DNA from: Candidatus Omnitrophota bacterium
GTDB lineage: Bacteria; Omnitrophota; Gorgyraeia; Gygaellales; Profunditerraquicolaceae
Length of the DNA stretch: 14,967 bases
Assembly: GCA_028713875.1 (NCBI GenBank)
Contig: JAQTNM010000002.1
Location: forward strand, 1 to 14,967
Direction: 5' to 3'
This document shows positions 1-7,303 of this stretch, one piece after another. Every line of letters begins with the position of its first letter. Position 1 is the first letter of the stretch. The translations under genes and the position numbers were made by a program. The notes under the pieces are model-generated. The model was given only the letters and a program-made list of their open reading frames with translations. It made no database searches and had not been told where the DNA came from.

Positions 1-5
1 ATTTT

Positions 6-3000
6 ATGTACAATGAGCTTATGTTCGCGATTATGGTTGATGCAGAGGCTGAGTATTTACAAGAACAGCATAAGGATATAGTCAAGCAGATAGAAGCAAT
101 TGAAAATACAGCAGGCGGTATACCAGAGTTTTGTCGTCAAATCCGCCAAAAGATTAGCAAAAAAGATATAGAAATAATCGAAAGTATCTACGGTATGAGC
201 ATAGAAGAGCTTATCCCTTTCCTAAAGGCTCATCCGGTTAAGCTGGTTGGCGGAGAAGTCAGGGTGCATACTGCCCAAGCTGCCGAAATAGAAGCACGCA
301 TGCTTGCTGAAAAAGGCGTAACCGTTATTACCATGGAGCATTATACCGACAGCGTATCTATCTATCCCTGGTCATTCCTTACTTATACTTTAGGCGCTAC
401 AGGCTTTACCCATATGACTTCTTCCCATAGCGCAGCTAATTTGTGGGGGCGCAAGGTCGGAGATTGGAGAGGCGGGCAGCTTACTCCGGAGAAATATGAC
501 CTTTACCGTGCGATTCTAAAGCGTAAGGTAGACGAGCTTCTTACTAAAGGATACACATACGTTTTAGGGGCGGCGGATAACAAAAATATACGCAAGGTGC
601 TTAACTATGAAAATGTGGCTGCATTGTATAGTTCTATGTATAAGTTTACAGAAGAACAGATAAATACAATAAACGAAGCCACCAAGAAAGGGCATAAAAT
701 AGTCGTCAACTGCCTGAATGGTTCGGCATATAAAACATTGTTGCCTATTTTACACAAATTGGGGATTGATCCGTCGGCATTCGTTTTCATAAATAAGGAA
801 GAGGATAGATTTTTTAAGGTAGGTTATATTCCGGTAAAATCTAAAACCGGGTCAGGTTACGTTGTTGAACACTATGGATGCGATACCACAAGGACTGACG
901 TGGCGCGGACAATGCCTTATATAGATTCACTGGCAGATTTTCCGGTCGGTACTTTAGTATGGGAACTTGACCCTGACACAGACCGTTTTGTGGTTAAGCA
1001 GATAGAGAAAGATACCGCGGCGGTCAGAGAATTATTAAACAAGTTCTCAATTATTTCTTATAATTTAGGGGCTGGGCGTATTCTTGTGGCCCCTTTCCCC
1101 AATAAAAGCTTTCTTCAACAGGATATACTGGATATTGAGAGAAAGATAAAGACCGGGGAACTGGACGAAAATATTTATCTTTATTTTGGCAGTTATGTTT
1201 CTACTGAAGCCTGGCCTGAATTTGGAGATGCCATAGACGAACTGGTTTATTTGATGACATTGGTAGGCTTTAAGAATTTTGTTGTCCTGCGGGAACTCAT
1301 AGAAAATTGGTGGTTTAATCACCCTGAACAGGAGATATTTACGGTTACGGACCAGTTAGGCCATATTATAAATTTATTCCGCGATAATAATGGTATTTGG
1401 GGCTATTCCATAGGCAGCAAAGACGATCCTCAACAAATAAGAAACCAGGCTGCAAAATTACGCGCGGAACATCTTAGTGAGAAAAAATTCCGGAAAGATT
1501 TAGGCCTCGGAGAAAAAATAGTTGTTTTCGCAAAAAGCCGTAAACTAAAGACTCAATCTGAAGGAGAGGAAAGCGGAGGCCATGTATTTGGTACGCCTGA
1601 TGAGGTGTATAATATTTTGGGGAAACGCACCACAGCTATGCCTGAGAAAAGCGCGGCTGATGCATTGTTTTATTCTCTTATTGCTGCCAGCGAAGAATAC
1701 CTTAAATATGCCGGCTTTCCCATAATGAATCAAGAAATACTACAGAAAGCTATGGGGCAAGGAGAATACTCTTTTCTTAAGTTTTTGGATAGCCGTTTTG
1801 ATAAGTATGGACTTCAATCATATGTAGATTATCGTTTTGACCTGCTCTCAGGAAGCGCTGGGGCGATAGCGTTGATCCCTGAGTTAGAAGCCCGTAATGT
1901 TGAAAAGGCCAAGTGCCTTAGTTATAAGCTGCAATTTAATAATTTCTTCTTCTCCATAGGCAAGGCAGTCCGTGATGGAAAATTGAGCGTTAAAAAAGCA
2001 ATTGAGATTTTCAAATTTATTATGCCGGAATTCGCTTCTACCTGGAACGCTATCGTTGACTTGACTATGACGGAAGAGGGGCTGGCAGTAGGGACGCGGC
2101 CTGAGGGCGTGCCTATAAAATTTGCCATTGATCCTAATTCTTTGTTGACAGGAGTTAAGGCCCGCCCTTCAGCTACAGATGAGTATACCAGCAAAGTCTA
2201 TATCGACTCCAGAAAAATAGCTGCTGAGGATATCAAAAAATTAGGAGGAGCTTTGAATGAGCTCCAGTTTGCCGACCTTTATGCCGTGCTTAAGCGGTTT
2301 GGCATTGAGCCGGTTTTGCCTAAATCTGAGTTAGCCAATTTCAATACTCTTGAATTAAAACAAATTAGTTCACCTGTTATAACTCCAACTTCTGCCAGCT
2401 CGCCGGTTGATGTCTATCAGACTGCCCGCAGGATAATGCCTGAAGTGGCGAAAGATAATCCTTTCAGGAATTTCGCGCTTCTTGGCCAGTATATCTGGCA
2501 GGATGGACTGAGCATAGACATGATTGAATCGGGGTATTTTGAAAAGAGAGTGGCGCAAGACGGCATTAACGGCGTAACCACTAATCCCACCTTGATCAAA
2601 AAATACCTGGAAAGCCCTAAGGTTCAGGAAAAAGTCAGAGTCTTGGCAAGCCAGGGGAAGAACGCAGAGGAAATTTACAGGGATATCGTCGCTGATTTGG
2701 CCGAGATGGTGCTGGGAATCTTTAAGAAACGCCAGGCAAAGATAGGCAATTATCATTTCAGCGTGGAGCTTAACCCCGCGGTAAATAACTCCGATGTCGA
2801 ACAGGCTGTAGCTGAAGCCATGTTCTGGACGGATATTGACCCTGATCATATGATGATTAAGGTTGCAGTCAGCTCTGATTCGGAAGGAAAAGATACTGAT
2901 GTCGGTTATCAGATAATTGAAGAAATTATTGCCAGGGGACGCAATGTTAATGCAACCCTTATTTTTACGCCTGAACATTATAGAAAGGTGGTCCAGGCGT

Positions 3001-4445
3001 ATATCCGCGGATTGCGCAGAGCGCTGGATAAGGTAATGAGAAGAGAGTTAACCAATGCTGAATTTGAACGGGTTTATTCCGTCGCCAGCTTTTTTATATC
3101 GCGCTGGGATGTCAAGCTTGAAGAGAAGAAATTGATGCCGGATAATTTAAGAGGAAAGGCAGCCAATGCCATAACCACCGTAGCTTACAATGAAATATTC
3201 CTTGAGCTCTTCAGCGAAAATAACCCTTTTTGGAAGACCATTGTTGACGATGCCGGGAAATTAGGCATAATAGTGCAGGTTCAGGATTTCCTGTTAGCCT
3301 CAACCGGCTCCAAGGCAGGGGATATGGTTAAGAAGGGCATGATTAAACCGGAGCAGGCCAGGCTTTATCCCGCCGATATCTACGTGTCTCCTGTCCAGGG
3401 CAGGTATGTAGTTAATACTTTGCCAGATGATACGCTTAAATATCAAGAGCAGAATCCGGCTAAGCCATTTGCAACTATTAAAGCCAATTATAGCCAGGCC
3501 AAAGCAGATTTCCAGGCTTTAGAGGAACACCTTGCCAAGAATAATACCAGCGTTGAGATAGAGGGCCGGGGTATATTAAAGGCAGCGTCTAAATCATTTA
3601 CCGATGATTATAATGCCGTGCAGACCAAGATTAAAGATATCATTGCTGAAGTCAATGGTCAGCTTACCAGCTCGCCGGTAAAAGTCCCATCAGTGACTTA
3701 TGGTAAGGATGAAGATGGAGATTTTATCAACCTTAAGGGCGAAAAAATTTATATCACTGATGCTATTGATGTCGCTGGTAAATTAGATAAATGGCAGGCA
3801 AAAGGACTTATTCCCGCCACATTTATTATTGATGTCCACACAAATCCAGCATCAATTGTTATATTAGACAGAAAGAGTCTTAGGGATACAGATATCGGAT
3901 TTTTTGGAACAGTTCCTCGAACTGGCGCGCAAGTAGCAGCGTCCTTGGCGGATAAGCTTAATTATCTTATGGGAAAGGGAGGACAGCGCGGTTCGTCTAT
4001 TTCGCAGGGGCTTAGAAATGAGATGTTGAGGAGGCCGAAGAAGTCGGATAAGGGGAAAGGTACCACAAGCTCACCCATAAAAGTTGAAAAAAACAATCCT
4101 GTCGGCGGTATTGATTTCCGCAGCATACCCATGACCATGCAGCCGATGGGTAGTTTCGCGGGCCTGAATTTTAATCTTGCTCCACCGCCTCCTAACCTGG
4201 CTTATATTAACGTGGATGCGGAACTGCGCCAGATACAGCTGATGGTGCAAGGCGGGATGATTCCTTCCGGACAGCGTATTAAAGAGCTTATCAGCGCCTG
4301 CTACTATAAAAAAGAGCTGAAAGATAAGATCGGCGAGCTGGTTTCTTCCCTTTCCGATATCTGTAGGCTGGAAGAGGAGTACGGACGGCAAAGCGATCCG
4401 GAGCTGAAAGAAAGCCTGGTGCTTATTGATTCAGCTGCGCTTTAA
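6..4445 (+). CDS. Fused phosphohexomutase-transaldolase multidomain protein (possibly 5' partial)
   Basis: This 1479-residue protein is a multi-enzyme fusion. Residues about 78-736 form an alpha-D-phosphohexomutase (phosphoglucomutase/phosphomannomutase-like) module. It shows a catalytic-serine loop TSSHS (Ser140), the metal loop DPDTDR (Asp322, 324, 326), the sugar loop GEESGGH (520-526) and a phosphate loop RPSATDE (720-726). Residues about 803-1217 are a complete transaldolase of the long actinobacterial/plant type: WQD Asp833, GVTTNPT (856-862), the expected Schiff-base Lys952 in MIKVAVSS, NATLIF and ASFFISR. Residues 1226-1350 are unrecognised. The tail (1360-1479) opens with GGIDFR and ends in a helical segment. 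SSPV or SSPI linkers sit near 788, 798, 1222 and 1355. No signal peptide or membrane segment is visible, so a cytosolic location is likely. The frame stays open to the left edge, so ATG 6 is only the first start in view. Transaldolase is near certain, while the phosphomutase is divergent and its substrate is unknown. Confidence 0.88.
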   Translation: MYNELMFAIMVDAEAEYLQEQHKDIVKQIEAIENTAGGIPEFCRQIRQKISKKDIEIIESIYGMSIEELIPFLKAHPVKLVGGEVRVHTAQAAEIEARMLAEKGVTVITMEHYTDSVSIYPWSFLTYTLGATGFTHMTSSHSAANLWGRKVGDWRGGQLTPEKYDLYRAILKRKVDELLTKGYTYVLGAADNKNIRKVLNYENVAALYSSMYKFTEEQINTINEATKKGHKIVVNCLNGSAYKTLLPILHKLGIDPSAFVFINKEEDRFFKVGYIPVKSKTGSGYVVEHYGCDTTRTDVARTMPYIDSLADFPVGTLVWELDPDTDRFVVKQIEKDTAAVRELLNKFSIISYNLGAGRILVAPFPNKSFLQQDILDIERKIKTGELDENIYLYFGSYVSTEAWPEFGDAIDELVYLMTLVGFKNFVVLRELIENWWFNHPEQEIFTVTDQLGHIINLFRDNNGIWGYSIGSKDDPQQIRNQAAKLRAEHLSEKKFRKDLGLGEKIVVFAKSRKLKTQSEGEESGGHVFGTPDEVYNILGKRTTAMPEKSAADALFYSLIAASEEYLKYAGFPIMNQEILQKAMGQGEYSFLKFLDSRFDKYGLQSYVDYRFDLLSGSAGAIALIPELEARNVEKAKCLSYKLQFNNFFFSIGKAVRDGKLSVKKAIEIFKFIMPEFASTWNAIVDLTMTEEGLAVGTRPEGVPIKFAIDPNSLLTGVKARPSATDEYTSKVYIDSRKIAAEDIKKLGGALNELQFADLYAVLKRFGIEPVLPKSELANFNTLELKQISSPVITPTSASSPVDVYQTARRIMPEVAKDNPFRNFALLGQYIWQDGLSIDMIESGYFEKRVAQDGINGVTTNPTLIKKYLESPKVQEKVRVLASQGKNAEEIYRDIVADLAEMVLGIFKKRQAKIGNYHFSVELNPAVNNSDVEQAVAEAMFWTDIDPDHMMIKVAVSSDSEGKDTDVGYQIIEEIIARGRNVNATLIFTPEHYRKVVQAYIRGLRRALDKVMRRELTNAEFERVYSVASFFISRWDVKLEEKKLMPDNLRGKAANAITTVAYNEIFLELFSENNPFWKTIVDDAGKLGIIVQVQDFLLASTGSKAGDMVKKGMIKPEQARLYPADIYVSPVQGRYVVNTLPDDTLKYQEQNPAKPFATIKANYSQAKADFQALEEHLAKNNTSVEIEGRGILKAASKSFTDDYNAVQTKIKDIIAEVNGQLTSSPVKVPSVTYGKDEDGDFINLKGEKIYITDAIDVAGKLDKWQAKGLIPATFIIDVHTNPASIVILDRKSLRDTDIGFFGTVPRTGAQVAASLADKLNYLMGKGGQRGSSISQGLRNEMLRRPKKSDKGKGTTSSPIKVEKNNPVGGIDFRSIPMTMQPMGSFAGLNFNLAPPPPNLAYINVDAELRQIQLMVQGGMIPSGQRIKELISACYYKKELKDKIGELVSSLSDICRLEEEYGRQSDPELKESLVLIDSAAL
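2395..2407 (+). repeat. SSPV linker 13-mer, copy 1
   Basis: CCAGCTCGCCGGT lies in frame and encodes the linker (A)SSPV just before the transaldolase module. The same 13 bases recur in the same frame at 3667-3679, just after that module. A degenerate SSPV copy sits 28 bases upstream (2367-2378). Shared short codon strings can arise by chance, so the repeat matters mainly at the peptide level. Confidence 0.5.
3667..3679 (+). repeat. SSPV linker 13-mer, copy 2
   Basis: This is an exact second copy of CCAGCTCGCCGGT, encoding (T)SSPV directly after the transaldolase module. A further variant, TSSPI, is encoded at 4065-4079 before the C-terminal tail. The two exact copies therefore bracket the transaldolase. 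Confidence 0.5.
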
Positions 4446-4479
4446 GGCCGTCAAGGCGCGTTTACCTGGCAAAAAGAAT

Positions 4480-4507
4480 TTGACACATCTCTAAAACGTG
4501 ATATAAT
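4480..4507 (+). promoter_or_regulatory. Sigma70-type promoter for pyrG-carA-carB
   Basis: A perfect -35 TTGACA (4480-4485) and a perfect -10 TATAAT (4502-4507) are separated by 16 bases. Transcription should start near 4513-4516, giving a leader of about 85 bases before the pyrG start at 4600. It lies in the gap after the fused-protein gene, and no terminator hairpin is seen for that upstream gene. Confidence 0.85.
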
Positions 4508-4547
4508 CTCCCGTAGTCCAAGGGAGCACTACTAAAATAAAAACAAT

Positions 4548-4590
4548 GGCGTTTAGAGGCCGGAGTATCGGCTCTAAACGCCTTCTTTGT
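4548..4590 (+). promoter_or_regulatory. pyrG leader hairpin, attenuator-like
   Basis: GGCGTTTAGAG (4548-4558) pairs with CTCTAAACGCC (4572-4582). After one bulged G, CCG (4560-4562) pairs with CGG (4569-4571), leaving a six-base GAGTAT loop. The 14-pair stem is followed by TTCTTTGT, a partial T-tract. It lies between the promoter and the pyrG start, so it could stop transcription or block ribosome access. It differs from the Bacillus subtilis pyrG attenuator because the predicted transcript does not start with a run of G and the left arm is not pyrimidine-rich. No competing antiterminator pairing was found by eye. Confidence 0.6.
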
Positions 4591-4599
4591 ATATACACT

Positions 4600-6204
4600 A
4601 TGGCAAAATATATATTTATAACCGGCGGGGTGATTTCCAGCCTTGGCAAGGGCATCACTTCTGCTTCTATAGGCAAGATATTGGAATCAAGGGGCCTGAA
4701 GGTCGCCCTGATGAAGCTTGACCCTTACATCAACGTTGACCCCGGCACCATGAACCCCTATCAGCACGGCGAGGTTTATGTAACCGAGGACGGCGCTGAA
4801 ACCGACCTGGATTTAGGCCATTATGAACGGTTTACCAATGCCAGGATCACGCGCTTCAGTAATGTTACCACGGGCCAGGTCTATAACGCCGTCATTTCAC
4901 GGGAACGCCGGGGAGACTATTTAGGCAAGACCATCCAGGTCATCCCGCACATTACCAATGAGATAAAAGAGAGGATCAAAAAAGTAGCTTCTGTATCGGG
5001 GGCACAGATCGTTTTAGTGGAAGTCGGCGGCACCGTGGGCGACATTGAAAGCCTTCCTTTCCTGGAGGCGGCCCGGCAATTCCGCATGGATTGCGGGCAG
5101 GAGAATGTTTTCTATGTCCATGTGACCCTCATTCCGTTTATAAAAGTCGCCGGAGAAATAAAAACCAAACCCACCCAGCATAGCGTGGGAACCTTGCGTG
5201 AAATAGGCATCCAGCCGGATGCGCTCATCTGCCGCACTGAAAAACCTCTTTCGGCGGACATAAGGGCAAAGATCGCTTTATTCTGCAGTATTAAGGAAGA
5301 GGCGGTTATTGAAGCCAGGGACGCGGAATCAATTTATGAGGTCCCCCTGGTATATAAAAACCAAGGTTTAGACCGGATAATTTTACGACACCTGAATTTG
5401 AAATTCAAATCCTACGACCTGGCATCTTGGCGGAAAAACGTGGTGGACAAGGTGGTCAACCCCAGGTATAAAGTCAACATAGCGGTGGTGGGTAAATACA
5501 TAGAGCTGCAGGATGCCTATAAATCCATATACGAAGCATTAGTGCATGCGGGAATAGCCAATGATGCCAAGGTGATTATTGATAAGGTTGATTCCGAAGA
5601 CGTAGAGAAGGAGGGGCCGGATAAACTTTTAAGGAATGCCTCCGGTATCCTTGTGCCGGGAGGTTTCGGTTACCGCGGCATAGAAGGCAAGATCAGGGCC
5701 ATAAACTACGCCAGGACCAGCCGCATACCGTTTTTGGGACTTTGCTTAGGGATGCAATGCGCCACAATAGAATTCGCCAGGAATGTCTGCTCTTTAAAAG
5801 GAGCCAATTCCACGGAGTTCAATAAAAGGACTCTGCATCCGGTAATAAGTTTACTGGAAGAACAGAGGCAGGTTAAAAACTTGGGCGGCACCATGCGTTT
5901 AGGCTCTTATATTTGCCGCATTAAGAAGAAAACCCGGGCCTTTGCCGCTTATAAAAAAAGCATGATCTGGGAACGCCACCGCCACAGATACGAATTTAAC
6001 AACAAATACCGTAAACTCCTGGAGAAGAAAGGAATGGTCTTTTCAGGGATATATCCGAAACAGAACCTGGTTGAGATAATCGAGCTTAAAGAACACCCTT
6101 ATTTTATTGCGGTGCAATTTCACCCCGAGTTTAAATCCAAACCCGATAGGGCCCACCCCTTATTCCGGGAATTCATCAGGAACGCATTGAAAATAAAAAA
6201 ATAA
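4600..6204 (+). CDS. pyrG: CTP synthase
   Basis: CTP synthase makes CTP from UTP, ATP and glutamine in the last step of de novo pyrimidine nucleotide synthesis. The 534-residue product has the usual length. It opens with MAKYIFITGG and the P-loop SSLGKG (13-18), followed by DPYINVDPGTMNP, GEVYVTEDGAETDLDLGHYERF-type substrate residues and EVGGTVGD. The C-terminal half is a class I glutamine amidotransferase with nucleophile Cys382 (GLCLGMQ) and His508/Glu510 (QFHPE). An in-frame ATG at 4546 would add 18 residues encoded by the leader hairpin. ATG 4600 is preferred because it gives the family's normal N-terminus. No Shine-Dalgarno site precedes either ATG. carA follows after one base, so the two are cotranscribed and probably translationally coupled. 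Confidence 0.97.
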   Translation: MAKYIFITGGVISSLGKGITSASIGKILESRGLKVALMKLDPYINVDPGTMNPYQHGEVYVTEDGAETDLDLGHYERFTNARITRFSNVTTGQVYNAVISRERRGDYLGKTIQVIPHITNEIKERIKKVASVSGAQIVLVEVGGTVGDIESLPFLEAARQFRMDCGQENVFYVHVTLIPFIKVAGEIKTKPTQHSVGTLREIGIQPDALICRTEKPLSADIRAKIALFCSIKEEAVIEARDAESIYEVPLVYKNQGLDRIILRHLNLKFKSYDLASWRKNVVDKVVNPRYKVNIAVVGKYIELQDAYKSIYEALVHAGIANDAKVIIDKVDSEDVEKEGPDKLLRNASGILVPGGFGYRGIEGKIRAINYARTSRIPFLGLCLGMQCATIEFARNVCSLKGANSTEFNKRTLHPVISLLEEQRQVKNLGGTMRLGSYICRIKKKTRAFAAYKKSMIWERHRHRYEFNNKYRKLLEKKGMVFSGIYPKQNLVEIIELKEHPYFIAVQFHPEFKSKPDRAHPLFREFIRNALKIKK

Positions 6205-6205
6205 T

Positions 6206-7303
6206 ATGGACGCTATACTTGCCCTAGAAGACGGAACAATATTCAGGGGTCAATCCTTCGGTGCATCCGGAGAGAAATACGGCGAAGTGGTTTTTAACAC
6301 CAGCATGACCGGATACCAGGAGATCCTGACCGACCCCTCTTACAAAGGCCAGATCGTGACCATGACCTATCCCTTGATTGGAAACTATGGGGTAAACAAG
6401 GAGGATGTAGAGTCATGCCGGCCTTTTGTGGAAGGTTTTGCGGTCAAGGAATACAGTAAGATCGCCAGCAACTGGCGAGCTCAACAATCATTGGGAGACT
6501 ATTTGAAGGAAAATGATATAGTAGGGGTCGAAGGCATAGATACGCGGACGCTTACCCTGCATATCCGCCAGGCCGGAGAGTTGAAAGCGGTCTTATCAAC
6601 CGAAGATCTCGATGAAAAGAGCTTGGTTAAGAAAGCAAAAGATTCACCCGGATTAATCGGCAGGGATTTAGTTAAGGGCGTTAGTTGCCGCAAGACCTAT
6701 TCCTGGAATAAGCAGGGCAAATACAGGGTAGTGGTCCTGGACTGCGGCGTAAAGCTTAATATTTTAAAGCTGTTGAGTAACAATAACTGCCAGGTCCTGG
6801 TTGTGCCGGCAAAAACTAAAAGTAGCGAAATCTCCGCTCTTAATCCGGACGGGGTCCTGCTTTCTAACGGCCCGGGGGACCCGGCAGCTTTATCAACGGT
6901 GATTAATACTACGAAGGAATTACTGGGCGAAGTTCCCATATTCGGTATCTGCCTGGGGCATCAGATGCTCGGGCTGGCCCTGGGCGGCAAAACCTATAAA
7001 CTTAAATTCGGACATCACGGAGCTAATCATCCGGTCAAAGACGTAAAGACCGGGAAGGTCGCCATTACCGTGCAGAATCACGGTTTTTGCGTGGATATGG
7101 ACACCTTGAATAAAAAAGAAATTGAAATGACGCATATAAATCTGAATGACCGGACGCTGGAGGGCATGCGGCACAGGAAACTGCCGGTGTTTTCCGTGCA
7201 GTTCCATCCCGAGACATCGCCCGGGCCGCACGATGCCCAGTATCTTTTTGGGTCTTTTGTGAAATCAATGGAGGACTGGCGTGCCAAAAAGAAAAGACAT
7301 TAA
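6206..7303 (+). CDS. carA: Carbamoyl phosphate synthetase small (glutaminase) subunit
   Basis: CarA hydrolyses glutamine and channels ammonia to CarB for carbamoyl phosphate, the precursor of pyrimidines and arginine. At 365 residues it is normal length. The N-terminal domain carries the family signature with NTSMTGYQE (31-39) and TYPLIGNYG (54-62). The class I amidotransferase domain has SNGPGDP (220-226), nucleophile Cys249 in FGICLGHQ, QNHGF (290-294), and the His334/Glu336 pair in QFHPETSPGP. It starts one base after the pyrG stop without a Shine-Dalgarno site, and its last 23 bases overlap the carB start. Confidence 0.97.
   Translation: MDAILALEDGTIFRGQSFGASGEKYGEVVFNTSMTGYQEILTDPSYKGQIVTMTYPLIGNYGVNKEDVESCRPFVEGFAVKEYSKIASNWRAQQSLGDYLKENDIVGVEGIDTRTLTLHIRQAGELKAVLSTEDLDEKSLVKKAKDSPGLIGRDLVKGVSCRKTYSWNKQGKYRVVVLDCGVKLNILKLLSNNNCQVLVVPAKTKSSEISALNPDGVLLSNGPGDPAALSTVINTTKELLGEVPIFGICLGHQMLGLALGGKTYKLKFGHHGANHPVKDVKTGKVAITVQNHGFCVDMDTLNKKEIEMTHINLNDRTLEGMRHRKLPVFSVQFHPETSPGPHDAQYLFGSFVKSMEDWRAKKKRH
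7270..7274 (+). promoter_or_regulatory. Ribosome binding site for carB
   Basis: GGAGG ends six bases before the GTG at 7281, inside the end of carA. This fixes GTG 7281 as the carB start. It is one of only two strong Shine-Dalgarno sites in the window. Confidence 0.85.

Noticed and set aside
2370..2978. Long minus-strand open frame (202 codons)
   Set aside because: It lies entirely opposite the transaldolase module, whose motifs are clear on the plus strand, and it has no recognisable domain.
4508..4590. Bacillus-type pyrG attenuator with reiterative G addition
   Set aside because: The predicted transcript does not begin with GGG and the hairpin's left arm is not C/U-rich, so the known mechanism does not fit as it stands.
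4546..4599. Extended pyrG start at ATG 4546
   Set aside because: The extra 18 codons are just the leader hairpin, no SD precedes them, and ATG 4600 gives the standard CTP synthase N-terminus.
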